A DNA stretch of 64,000 nt, from positions 22,985,063-23,049,062 of the forward strand of contig CM037458.1 of NCBI GenBank assembly GCA_021014325.1, read 5' to 3'. The translations under genes were made by a program, and so were the position numbers. The notes under the pieces were generated by a model, which was given only the letters and a program-made list of their open reading frames with translations, did not search any database and was not told the DNA's origin. Below, in pieces: positions 44,813-55,589 of the stretch (positions are counted from its first letter, which is position 1; each line of letters opens with the position of its first letter). The DNA comes from Plazaster borealis. Its lineage: Eukaryota; Echinodermata; Asteroidea; Forcipulatida; Labidiasteridae.

Positions 44813-45540
44813 CAGGCACACTGCCAGCTTGTGGTTACGTAATTATACTGATTGAAATCCGCAAGGTAAAGAATTTCAATGTGGAATCGTTGGATAAGAG
44901 ATCCCGGTCGAGCCAGCCCCCACAGCCTGAATATTCCCTGTGTATTGTTTGTTCATTCAGGGTGGAGTGATATTACCATAACAATAGCGACGGTATATCT
45001 ACCAAAGACACCCCGCAAGGACCTGTGATGGCCCGAGTTTTGACCAGTTTTGGCCCGAGGTTAAGAAGCCAGACTACGTGGAGTTTTCATTTTCTTCTCG
45101 GGTAATTTCCGGCAAGATGTCTGCTTGTGTGTCAACACCATTGAACGAAGCCACGTAAACCACTATCGTTCAAAGCAATCATGTTTTACCACATTGTTCG
45201 ATCATAAGTAATTTATTTCTGATCTTGCTGTTAATAGTTAACGGGAACTTCGGTGGGGTGTGTTGAATGATTCCAGCAGACTGCACATCCAGAATGAAAG
45301 TCTAACGAACGGTTCTGCTACGACCGTAGTCCTACAACAAGAACTATGACCATTGCTTTATGATGGAAGCCTTGATGTAACCATAGAGGAAGGAAACCGT
45401 ACGCTTTGATTAAAGAAACTTAAGATAAGGTAAATAATATTTATTTGTAGATAAAATTAAACCATGATTCGAAACGAGTTATGTTCGGCAATGATTAAAC
45501 GTGAAAATAGAAGGTGATGAATTTGAACAGAAAACTTGCT

Positions 45541-45914
45541 TTAAAGGCACTGTCCACGTTTGGTAAAAACTCAAAATAATATTAGCATAAAAACTTACTT
45601 AGTAACGAGCAACGGAGAGCTGTTGATAGTATAAAACATTGTGAGAAACGACTCCCTCTGAAGTAACGTAGTTTTTGATAAAGAGGTAATTTCTCACTAA
45701 AATAATAAACACTTCTTGCAAGAAGTTTTTATTCCTATCTGAAAGCACACAAATTTGTACAACAAGGGTGTTTTTTCTTTCATCATTTTTTTGCAACTTC
45801 GATGACCAATTGAGCCCAAATTTTCACCGGCTTGTTATTTAATGCATAATGTTGGGATACACCAAGTGAGAACACTGGTCTTTGACAATTTCCAAACGTG
45901 TCCAGTGCCTTTAA
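45541..45914 (-). repeat. MITE-A copy 5
   Basis: TTAA lies at 45541-45544 and 45911-45914; full length, minus orientation. A possible splice donor (aag|gtaaat, 45430) for a leader exon of the GT31 gene lies 110 bp to the left, but it is weak. Confidence 0.85.
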
Positions 45915-46973
45915 AAGGCTTGATAAATGGGTGGCAATTAAAAATAACATTACACAAGCTTTCCTTCCATAAATTAAACTTGATGTTCTGATAAATATTT
46001 TTGTCTGAAACGCTTGTCCTACTGTGAGACCAAAGCCCATAAAATACCCGTACATTTTCGATTTGCAAAAGCTAAAATAAACAAAACATTGATTCGTGTT
46101 TGATCAGGGGAAATCCGTGCATGTTGTATACTTCGATACAGCAAATACCAATGGATAAAAAACCTCGAGTAGTGGGGACAATATTTTAGCACCTGTTGAT
46201 AGTATGAGCTATTTCTATGAACAATTAACGCTGATATGAACTTACAAACATCAAGGTTTTAAACTAGGAAACTTTTATTTTGGATCGTTGTCATTCAAGT
46301 GTCATACGCTGGAAGCGTGTACAATTCTTTTGAGAAGGGTTGTGTTTTGCCAGGTGAGTGATGCTGGTATTTTTAAGAATTCACATTCTCTCAACCTAAT
46401 TATAAATTTGGGTCCAAGCATGGAGGCGTGATCCAAGCATCACAGTTTTGCTGCATTATAAAGTCAATTTGCAAATAACAATAAACTCTGTCGATGATTT
46501 TGGTCAGATTAAATAATTTTAACGGGAAACGAAGCCTCTGCTCGGAATTAATTGTGGCTTTATCTCCTTCAAAATTAGTTTTATATTTTGTGTAAAAGAT
46601 AAATACACGGCTGTATTTCTCTTAGTTTTCCTCGTCAGAATTCCATCTTGAAGAATCCTTGGCCATTGGTTATAAACAAAATAAGCTGTAACGTTATTTC
46701 GATACAAATGTCGTAAGTTTAGTGACAACATGGAAAGGAACAATTTCAAACATTTATATGGCGACAAGCCAATGGAGAAAATGATTGCGTCCGAGACTGA
46801 CAAATTGTTTGTTCGCATCTGATGGGTTCTATGTTCGACAATATTACAACCGACACGTCACTATAAAATGGCCACCTCAGAAGCTCACTGCCGATGGTAT
46901 ACACGTTTATTGACCGATAGATGATGTAGATCTTCAACTTAAAAGTACATGTACATTGTTGAGGACGGAGACT
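45915..46973. other. no gene recognised
   Basis: AT-rich intergenic or leader-intron sequence. Confidence 0.35.
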
Positions 46974-47120
46974 CACTCTAAAAACGTCCTTGGTCACCCT
47001 TGACCCGGATCCGGTTCCTGTGGGGCCTGACCCATTTCTGGGTCAGTATGACCCGGAATCTGTGTCGAAATGTTCTAGAAATGGGTCAAACTGACGCAAG
47101 AATCCAAGTTAAAAATCAAA
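46974..47120. repeat. family B, right-truncated copy
   Basis: 'cactctaaaaacgtccttgg' left end; typical gggtca repeats up to 'ccaagttaaaaatcaa', then unrelated sequence. Confidence 0.6.
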
Positions 47121-47372
47121 TTGAGAGTGCAGTTTTCCCGGGTTTTAATCGGGAAAGGATTCTGAATTGGGATAAAGAAAGGGTTAAGTTAAAACTGAAC
47201 GAGAAATAGTGTTCATTGTCTTTGGCGACTGGGGATGTATAGCTATAGGGTGATCACTTAGTACGTGTACAAGCATGGGTCAGTAATGGTGTCACCTCAA
47301 GCATATTATTCGTAAATTGTGTTCAGTGAGAAGCATCTGTCACCCCCACGTTAGTAGCCGTTCTGGCCCTTG

Positions 47373-47758
47373 TAGGGAGGGTATACCTTTGGTAATTACT
47401 CCAAAAATTAATGACCATAAAATCTTACTTGGTAAAGAGCACTGGAGAGGTGTTGATATTATAAAACATTGTTAGAAACAACAACCTTGAAGTAATGTAG
47501 TTGTAGAAAAACAGGTTATTTTTCACACAACAAAAAATATTCTGAGAAGGCTTCAGGCATGAAGCCTTTCTCAGGCATCTGAAAACACACAATTCTATGC
47601 AACAAGGGTGTTTTTTCTTTCATTATGATTTTCTTGCAACTTCGATTGCAAGAGAGCCCAAATTCTCACATCAGGTTTGTTATTTTATGCATATGTTTGG
47701 ATACACCATGTGAGGATACTGGTCTTTGACAATTTCAAAAAGTATACCCTGCCTTTAA
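47373..47758 (-). repeat. MITE-D copy 2
   Basis: The right TTAA (47755-47758) is intact, the left is lost. The central hairpin GGCTTCAGGCATGAAGCC (about 47548-47565) is better preserved than in copy 1. It ends 54 bp before the leader exon of the GT31 gene. Confidence 0.75.
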
Positions 47759-47812
47759 AGATTTTGTGTAATTTGTTAATGATGATGTTTTGTTTTTCAC
47801 TGTGTTTTACAG

Positions 47813-47924
47813 ACGGTTCTTAACAACCGATGTCAGTGCTACAATGGAACCCTAAGAGTTAGACTGAGAGGTGAATCGGAGAAGGTGATCAAATTGATTT
47901 AAATTTTGAACTATCAGCCCCAGG
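47813..47924 (+). promoter_or_regulatory. 5' untranslated leader (last part) of the first GT31 gene
   Basis: A strong acceptor 'cactgtgttttacag' ends at 47812, so upstream leader exon(s) are expected. The leader holds two upstream ATGs before the main start: an 11-codon frame ending TAG, and inside it, out of frame, ATG-GAA-CCC-TAA. An in-frame TGA at 47907-47909 supports the chosen start. Confidence 0.6.
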
Positions 47925-50075
47925 ATGACGTCGTTATGCTCAAGGCTGGAGTTCGTTCTCCTGCTGATCGTGTGTATCTACGCCGCCAAAGTAATGATAG
48001 TTCTCGTGTACGTGGACGAACTCATCCCAGCTGACGTCAACATCATTAACGGTCAGGATCACGAACCTCGCGCAAAGTTCAACAGGTTGAAAATGGGGCG
48101 AACGAAAAGACAGGACAAGCTAGACTTTAAAGGGGTGATTAGACGGATGGGTGGGGAGGCCCCCCAAAATGACACTATGCGAGAGGACATTAATAATCAT
48201 AGTGTGCAAAATCGTAGTAGCGAGCTGAAATCAGTCAGTGAAGCTGCTAGGGCACGTCCGGAAGTTGAACGCAAAGACGACATGAAGAAAATTCAAACTG
48301 ATACCGTTCACGTCAGGGCACCCAGAGGCAATTTGGGTTTGAATGGCGCCCTCTTCAGTCGAGTGTTGGATTCGATGTTCGATCACAGCCACGATAAGAA
48401 GAAGTGTGAGGGTGCATTCATGGTATCTCTCATCACCACAAACCCAACGGACGTAGACTTCCGAATGGCGATCCGTGAGACGTGGGGAAACGACGCCTGT
48501 GCTCATCAGCTGGGCGTACTCACGATGTTCGTTCTTGGTTATCCGACTGACGATACCGTGCAATCGGCCGTGTTCCTTGAGAACGAACGGCACGACGATC
48601 TCTTGATGGGAAAATTCAAGGACAGCGTGGGTAACTCCACGCTGAAGTTGCTCCTTGGGCTAGACTGGGTGACGTCAAATTGCCCATCCACCAAATACGT
48701 CTTCATCGGTGATGATCACATGTTCATTGTCTACGAACGCCTTGTTAAACTTCTACGAGAAATAAACGAAAAGGACGGTATGAAAATGTGGACTGGTCGA
48801 CTCGCGCAAGGAAAGATGCCAGAGCGAGACCCAGGAAGTCGTTACTACGTGTCGAGGCAGCTCTACCCAGAGACTCGTTATCCGGACTTCTGCACCATTG
48901 AGGCTGGTTATGTGCTTAGCGTGGACGCCGCGAGGGAGCTTTTTGCCCTGTCTTGGGGCGAGCCTCTCCTGCCACTACCAGATGTCTACATGGGAGTTCT
49001 CTCCAAGAAAGCGAATATTCAAATTACGGACGATAAGTCATTTAGTTACGGTAACCAGGCCAAGGATGCGTGTGAGCTAAGCAGAGTCGTCACTTCACGG
49101 GGTTTACGATCGGCGGAACAACTTACGAGCACCTGGGCGAAGTTCAGCGACCCTGAGTTCCGCCGGAATTGTCCCGATCCGGATTTGAGTTTGGTGCTCA
49201 GTGACCACATCGACAATTTACCTTACTTGGACAAGACACTCAAGATGCGTCTGAACCATCCGGATTTTTGTTACGACGAAGCCGGGAACGAGGAAAGTGT
49301 TTTCATCCTTGTACTCATTAGTACGTTGCCGAGACACTTTGAGCTGCGTAACACCATCCGAGAGACTTGGGGCAGCAACTTAATGATACAGGAGGAGAAC
49401 ATCAAGCTTTTATTTGTGATGGGCCACACCCAGACTGATGTTCAACTAATCCAGCAGCAAGTCAAGCAAGAGGACGACAAGTTTGGTGATATTATCCAAG
49501 CTGACTTTACCGAGTCCTTCCATAATTTAACTCTCAAGGTTGTCATGGGACTCCGGTGGGTAACTGAAAACTGCCCCCACGCCAAATACATGTACAAAGG
49601 TGACGATGACATGTTTGTCAATTTCGATCGCATTGTGTCTCACTTGAAGGAGGGGCGAACCAAGGGACTGGCCAAGTCTAGGTATTTCCTAGGGAGTGTA
49701 CTCTACAGAAGTCTCCGCGTTACTCGTGAGAGCTCTAAGTACTACGTTCCCGATAGACTCTACAGTGGACGATATTTTCCTCCGTACTGCTCGGGTGGTG
49801 GGTACATCATTTCCACCGACATCATCCCACAGATGTACCGTAAGTCACTGGAGACTGCTTTTATACCCATCGATGATGCCTACCAGGGCATCCTCATGAG
49901 TAAAATAGGGGTGAAGCCGGTCGCCCACCCGGGGTTCAAAAACTGGGGTGCCAAAACGGATGGGTGTTCCTTGCGAGAGGTCATGGTGGTCCATGGGTTC
50001 AAGAACTCCGACACAATGAGTGCAGTATGGAGAAACTATACAACTCCAGCCGAGGAGTGCCCAAAGGTTTCGTGA
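47925..50075 (+). CDS. B3GALT-like: tandem-domain GT31 beta-1,3-galactosyltransferase-like protein, 716 aa
   Basis: A Golgi type II glycosyltransferase by architecture: hydrophobic anchor 10-30, stem to about 160, then two GT31 domains. Domain 1 (about 161-385) has MAIRETW (181-187), STLKLLLGL (238-246), GDDHMF (262-267), CTIEAGYVLS (323-332) and LPDVYMG (351-357). Domain 2 (about 457-670) has NTIRETW (476-482), GDIIQADFTESFHNLTLKV (521-539), KGDDDMFVN (558-566), YCSGGGYIIS (621-630) and PIDDAYQG (648-655). GT31 enzymes transfer Gal or GlcNAc in beta-1,3 linkage using a DxD metal site; domain 2 keeps DDD, domain 1 has DDH. Ordinary B3GALTs are about 310-420 aa with one domain, so this is a double-length form. 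The coding region is intronless. Sequons include NDT, NHS, NRS, NST, NLT and NYT. Acceptor sugar is unknown. A tandem paralogue lies at 59758. Confidence 0.92.
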   Translation: MTSLCSRLEFVLLLIVCIYAAKVMIVLVYVDELIPADVNIINGQDHEPRAKFNRLKMGRTKRQDKLDFKGVIRRMGGEAPQNDTMREDINNHSVQNRSSELKSVSEAARARPEVERKDDMKKIQTDTVHVRAPRGNLGLNGALFSRVLDSMFDHSHDKKKCEGAFMVSLITTNPTDVDFRMAIRETWGNDACAHQLGVLTMFVLGYPTDDTVQSAVFLENERHDDLLMGKFKDSVGNSTLKLLLGLDWVTSNCPSTKYVFIGDDHMFIVYERLVKLLREINEKDGMKMWTGRLAQGKMPERDPGSRYYVSRQLYPETRYPDFCTIEAGYVLSVDAARELFALSWGEPLLPLPDVYMGVLSKKANIQITDDKSFSYGNQAKDACELSRVVTSRGLRSAEQLTSTWAKFSDPEFRRNCPDPDLSLVLSDHIDNLPYLDKTLKMRLNHPDFCYDEAGNEESVFILVLISTLPRHFELRNTIRETWGSNLMIQEENIKLLFVMGHTQTDVQLIQQQVKQEDDKFGDIIQADFTESFHNLTLKVVMGLRWVTENCPHAKYMYKGDDDMFVNFDRIVSHLKEGRTKGLAKSRYFLGSVLYRSLRVTRESSKYYVPDRLYSGRYFPPYCSGGGYIISTDIIPQMYRKSLETAFIPIDDAYQGILMSKIGVKPVAHPGFKNWGAKTDGCSLREVMVVHGFKNSDTMSAVWRNYTTPAEECPKVS

Positions 50076-50447
50076 CACCTAACTGGAGAGCGAACATCAA
50101 ACACTTGAACGACTGTGGACGTCAGTCCAAAAACTAAAACTGATTTAGTTACTAAATTTACAGACTTGTTTGTCTTGCATAGCAAGCTGCAAAACCAAAC
50201 TGAGGTATTGATAAGAATCGTTGTTAATCGAACACTCAGTATTTTTAAGTTTTACTTTTTTCAATTACATAACCGTAATATTCAAAAAGGGGTTTTTTTC
50301 TCACCATTTTATATCATCCAGAACACCCCCCAAAAAAGTTTTTTCCACAAATTCCACATTTTGCCAAACAGTTACTTTGGAAAAGAGAAATCGCCAGAGC
50401 CTGACTTTAGCAGGATTATTTGTAAAGCCTAAATTGCAACTTTATGA

Positions 50448-50660
50448 ACTTAAAGAGGGGCTCCAAGGTCAAATTAAGTTTTGTGATCCACCAATTTTCC
50501 AATAGATAGAGTCTTTAGGAAAATTGGGGGGGGGGCGTTCAAGTCTCCAACAAAACGTTAAAACGGTGTAAAATGCCATTGTAATTCATAACCTTCAAGT
50601 GCAACTTTTTTCAAAATCCAAAAAACGCTCGATGACGTCACATTTCAAATAGTATACGGT
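50448..50660 (+). repeat. family H, copy 1
   Basis: 'aaagaggggctccaaggtca', 'agttttgtgatccacc' and 'gttaaaacggtgtaaaat' recur in order at 63610-63740; 'cgatgacgtcacatttcaaa' at the right is the complement of the 63890-63912 segment. Confidence 0.55.
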
Positions 50661-51295
50661 CTGTTCATTTTTGTACCACGAATTCGTGCATCCTTGAGGG
50701 TGCGTAAATCAACATGGGACAGTGATTGGGTTTGAAAGGGCATGACAAAATTCTGCCAGCATCCCCTGTGTACAAAATCGGTATGTCAGTTGTCAATGGT
50801 AGATGAAACCAAATTATAAAAATTAATTAAGCCAAAAAATAAGCTTAAATTAACCCAATACCTGGACATGTTAACAACACACTTAAATAATTATAAAAAT
50901 TCGCAACAAAATGCAAAACAAACCCTCGTAACCTTTAGACAAAATTATCAGCATGTGCTGACAATTTACCACGGGGTCCTCGTAAAAGCATAGAAAGTAA
51001 CAGAGCCGCTGTTTTTAACACGTAAACTGACTGATTTTTTAGTATTGAAAAGAATATTGTTCAAACATTCTCTATTGTCTGTTTTCAGCAAACTGCAATG
51101 TGGTATATGAAATAATGCCTAATGTTAGTTTGTTGATTTTGATGTAAAGGACTTTGTAAATTAATTGAAATATTCACATTTTTGTTTTCGTTTTTTTGTT
51201 AGAATCTTGCTGTTGATTAGGTACGGGTGCATAACACGCAAAGTGTAAAATTACCGTCAGCATGCTCAGTGTAAAAATATTAATAACAACAAACT

Positions 51296-51473
51296 GGGCC
51301 CAATTTCATTGCTTAACAATGTTTTGCTTAGCAGAAATGAGCAGGATACCAGTCACAAATTGTACATGTGACATGGTAGCTTGGCTGGTAACCTTATTCT
51401 GCTAAGCATAGATTGTTGTGCTTAGCTATTTTTTGTGCTTAAGCAGCTTTATGAAATTGGGCCCAGGAATTGT
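51296..51473. repeat. family G, good copy
   Basis: Both ends present (GGGCCCAATTTCATTGCTTA, and the complement of GGGCCCAATTTCATAAAGCT), though the left arm lacks the AGAGCTGC portion. Confidence 0.65.
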
Positions 51474-51649
51474 AAAAGGGTATACAATCATGCCAAATCC
51501 TGAAAACAGAAGACTTTCAGTTAGTGATTCTCAGAAGTTCTCCTTACCTCATGTCGGTCTTGGTGATCTTTTGTTTCAGTGGTAATTATACCATTCTTCC
51601 TCCATGATTATACCAACACAGATATTCTGCGAGTGGACAAAAATTGCAA

Positions 51650-51900
51650 ATGTGTGAGATTAAACTTTGAACTGACAGCAGAGGGCGGTATTCATACGTA
51701 ACCATCACAGCTCTGGTAACCATGAGAGATGTGTATTGAGAGAGTTGCAACAACTTACGATTAGAAGCAATTTTCAATCAAAAAAACGCATTTGCAAACA
51801 CAGGGTGCCAGACTAAACTGAAAATGGCATCTAGCAAACAAGTGACCAAAGAAAACTGGTCAATTTCGCAACTCTCTCAATACACAGCTCGGGTGACCAT
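51650..51900 (-). repeat. family L, copy 2
   Basis: 'gtattgagagagttgcaaca' (about 51731) and 'cgcaactctctcaatacaca' (about 51868) are inverted; 'agggtgccagact' in the middle matches the reverse of copy 1. Confidence 0.55.
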
Positions 51901-52161
51901 TAATTTCAATTATTATTAGCGATCATTCAGCCTGTGTTCTTTGATTACAACAATTTTAAAACTGAACTTACACGCTGACTTTTTTCTTTATTTAATAATA
52001 TTTTAGCCTTGTATTGTTTTTAACATGTTAAATTGTCGTGTCCTTACATGAATTTTTATAACAGCATACTTTTTGATGAAATAAATTGCTAATAAAACGT
52101 GAAGTTTGTGCTTTACGCGTTTCATACTAATCGACTGCAGAGTAAAACATAACATACTGTT

Positions 52162-52206
52162 GCATTACTCATGGAGGTATTTAATTTCTACCTCCATGCA
52201 TTACTC
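52162..52206. repeat. palindromic micro-element with flanking direct repeat, copy 1
   Basis: GCATTACTC (52162-52170) is repeated exactly at 52198-52206. Between lies 27 bp, ATGGAGGTA...TACCTCCAT, with 10-bp arms CATGGAGGTA/TACCTCCATG if edge bases are counted. Read in reverse it is nearly the same as the copy at 59452-59482. Confidence 0.7.
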
Positions 52207-52369
52207 TAATTTAAGATCAGTGAAAGATTTATTGTTTATGTATAAGAGGTTTAACATTTAGAATGATAAACCTCACTAGTGTAGGCACTTCGAGTTAAAG
52301 CCCTTGGCAAATAAAAACACGCTAACAGAAAAGTGGTCGCGATCAAAACACGACACAATATTCAGGACC

Positions 52370-52545
52370 CGGTGTGGCAGGAGATTCTGTCCCCCCGGAT
52401 ATTCTGTCCGCCCATACGCGAACTGTGTACAAACTTCTGATAGCGCCCTCTTTTTAATCATCCTCCTTCAGCCCATGGCAATTTCCCATTATAGGGGACA
52501 GAATCTCCGGGGGACAGATTTCCCTATGACACCGGCCTTCCCCAA
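52370..52545. repeat. family K element, copy 2
   Basis: 'ccatacgcgaactgtgtaca', 'gatagcgccctcttt' and 'agcccatggcaatttccca' are shared with 20668-20846. The ends 'gagattctgtccccccgg' and 'ccgggggacagatttccc' are inverted. Confidence 0.6.
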
Positions 52546-54629
52546 AGTACCCAAAGTTGATAGTTAACAAAACCACGGTGCAGTACAGGATGCAGTATTC
52601 CCTTTTTAAAGCAAACCATATGACATTATAATGTCATCAATATGGGAAAATAGAATTAGCAAACACAAATTAATACTTGTTAAATTGACATTTCTTTCCA
52701 CTTGACTGCTTTTGGTACACATAAAACTTCAGCCCATTAACTAATTGTTGCATTCGACTCGGTGGCGTAACAAAGTGGGGGGGCAGCAGGGGGGCCACGT
52801 GCCCCCCCCCCCCCCATTGACGTCCGTTCCCCAAATACCAAATCAATGACTTCTCTTTGTTATTCCATTGTTGAGATGCACCTATTGGTTTTACAACCGA
52901 GTACGTCTTCGGTTTGTAAAACTATCCGGATTTATTTGATTAAAGTTCTCGGTTTCGACGGGTACACATTCACGCTTATGACTGGTGTAAATAATACAAC
53001 AATTGTCATCGTTTTATCTATGTTGTTGTCATATACACCAAATTTTGAGAGCAAACGTCTTAATGGATTTGTGCAAATATCGAGCACCTCACATCGGATC
53101 AGGACTTTGTAAGTCCATTTGATACAAGGATTCAAATCGATGACTTTCCCTTTCCACCCACTTTTTGGGCTAACGTAAATCCTATACTGTTCCCTCTGTT
53201 GGTAGGAATAGTAGATTGTCTATTTTGTTTAAAGTCGTCAGTTTCAAAGCATTCTTATTATGACAAGCTCCTGCGCGTAAACACGAAATCAAGAATCGAA
53301 ATGTCTTTCCTCAATAATTATAATGTTTACATTTTCGGAAACTTTTCTAAAAGAGCCACACACTTAAGGGTTTTCTGTTTCATTCGGATATTAACATTTA
53401 GAGTAATTTTTAGTTTCAACTGTGATAATCTAATTCAAATTCAAGTCTACCCTTGATGACCAGTTAATCAATTCAATCAAATTTATAGCTATAATTGGTG
53501 TGATTGGTCTTTTAAACATAGTCCTAGATAATCAGTCGCTCTCTCTCCCTCTCTAAAAGGAAATGCTGACCACTTTTAATCTTTTGGCACCAGTTGCTAC
53601 TAGTAATTTGCATGGTGTCCCTTTCCTTGTTCCAGTATATATTTGCAAATCGACCACTTTTCTTGTAAATTATAACAACACATACAATACCGGTAACTTG
53701 ACTATATAGGGCAAGGTTATAAGGTCCATGGGCGCTCAGCAAACCGGAATCATTTTCCCAGAACTTCATTCTCTTTTGAGGAAAAACATGTTTTTTCATT
53801 GCACTATCAGTCCCCGACCCCGGTAGACCCCGATGTCGAGAAGTTCAAAGCCAAATTATGCATCGCAAACATGTTTTTGACCTTTAATTGATATTCATAC
53901 ATGTCATGATCGAAATGTATATAGGACTATAGAATGCCAGAATCAAAGACAAACAAATAATCTCATTAATATCCATACGTTTTGCAGTTTTCCCTAAAAT
54001 ATGTTAACCAAAGATTTTATATGGGGTTACCTTACCAAAAGAAACAATTTTCAAGAAGTGCAAAACACAATAAGTTGATGTAGGCCTACTGAACCCTACA
54101 TAATGTATGTATTTTCATAACACTCTTTATTAAATAATGCACAAAGCATTGCAAACAAATACAATTCATAGACTTTATATTATTCGATATCATTGGGGCG
54201 GGGTTGGGCAAGAGGAGAAAAGGTTCTGGGTGGGCCTGCGTATTTACGTCACAGTTTGTACCCCCTCTCTTTCAATTCATACAACATCTGATTATTTGAA
54301 AACTTTGCCATTACGAGAATTAGCAAGCTTAACAATTTGTAGATAAACTATTAGGGTAACTTGTTTGGAAACGTTGCATAAAGGCCTACCAGTACTTGGT
54401 TGTAAAATTACTACGAACATGTTTTTAATTAACGTTCTAACAACGCAGAAAAATACATTACATTATTGCGTTGTCTGAACGTTCAGGGTAGTCGACAATT
54501 TCAAATTCTCACAACAGGGATGTAATGCTCAAATTGAGAAGAGCTTTTAAAATGTTTGGTCGACGATAGACCGTGAAAGTTTTGCGACGATAAGGTCACC
54601 ATTGAGTTTCCGGGCACCTCTGAGCCATC
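52546..54629. other. no gene recognised
   Basis: AT-rich with a C-run near 52803. Open frames at 52846-53112 and 53199-53456 have no recognisable domain. Confidence 0.35.
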
Positions 54630-55335
54630 AATTAAATTCAATTCATTTACTCTTTATTATATCCCAAAAAGGGTATATTCAAATGCTCGCATACAGTAAA
54701 AACATTGAAACATTAGATACATTAAAAACACCTCTAGGGATATATACCATTACAAGAAAACTCACTGCAAAGCAATAAGTATATAAGAACAGAAAAGAAA
54801 ATACCTGGTGACTGGATGATATAATTTATAACTAACGTTTGAAAGTAAGATTGTGATGTGTTATTGCACGAGGGATAAAGGAGGATGGGTACCGGTTTGT
54901 CGAAGCATATGGCACTCGCATACGACCAGACCTTGGGATCAGCTGGTTGGCAAGCATATCGTGAAGCGGATGGTTTGTGTCATTCAGTAGCATAGTTAGC
55001 TTGCCAGCCAGCAGATCCTCATATGCTGTGTCTATACTAGCGGCCACGACTCCCCAAGAATCCTTCCTGCTGCTTTTATAATTCTGTCTATGCGATCCTT
55101 TTCACTCTTCCCAACATTTCCTCCCCCAGCAGACCAAGCAATATAGCCCCAAACACTGGCAACCACAGTGTCGTAATTTTTTTTTTTTTAAATTACGATT
55201 GACAAGAAACGAATTTAATTCCTGAGACAGAACATGCGATAATTCATTTTTTTTTCCAAAAGGGAATCCACATGTTCATGCCAACCCAGTTCATTGTCAA
55301 ATATGACAACCAGATAACAAGTGGCACGTTCCACC
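54630..55335 (-). pseudogene. non-LTR retrotransposon, 3' fragment (decayed), minus strand
   Basis: Reading leftward, VVIFDNELGWHEHVDS (about 55310-55260) matches the region after the reverse transcriptase palm in LINEs. Next comes NYDTVVASVWGYIAWSAGG (about 55175) with KSEKDRIDRIIKAAGRILG, then LLNDTNHPLHDML and RSGRMRVPYASTNRYPSSFIP (54840-54990), the usual C-terminus. At least two frameshifts separate these blocks. The last 200 bp to the left ('ttatatcccaaaaagggtat') would be its 3' UTR. Confidence 0.7.
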
Positions 55336-55589
55336 ATTAGCTACGGGAAATTAACGTGGGTGCAATTTTGTGACATCACTTTTTTCAAACCCAAAAAACA
55401 TATTGGTGGAATTATTACATTTAAATCTAACAATAATAAATAAAAATAAAATTTGAGTTTGTAACACAAACTCTAGGTGTTCGGAAACGAATGTATGAAC
55501 AGTAATGTATGACAAGTTTGTAAACATCACATGTCACAATACAAAAGGTATCCATGAAAGCAACCATCGATATAGATCTTGTGAAAATG

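Larger units (their letters stand above)
50076..52096 (+). other. likely 3' UTR and downstream region of the first GT31 gene
   Basis: No AATAAA occurs close to the stop; one is seen at 52091-52096, which would give a 2 kb 3' UTR crossing several repeats. The true end may be elsewhere. Confidence 0.3.

Noticed and set aside
45330..45430. Leader exon for the first GT31 gene ending aag|gtaaat
   Set aside because: Donor is weak and no upstream promoter or acceptor supports it; kept only as a remark.
48231..48593. 120-codon minus-strand frame over the first GT31 gene
   Set aside because: Shadow of the coding strand; the same applies to the minus-strand frames at 59838-60380 and 60810-61193 in the second gene.
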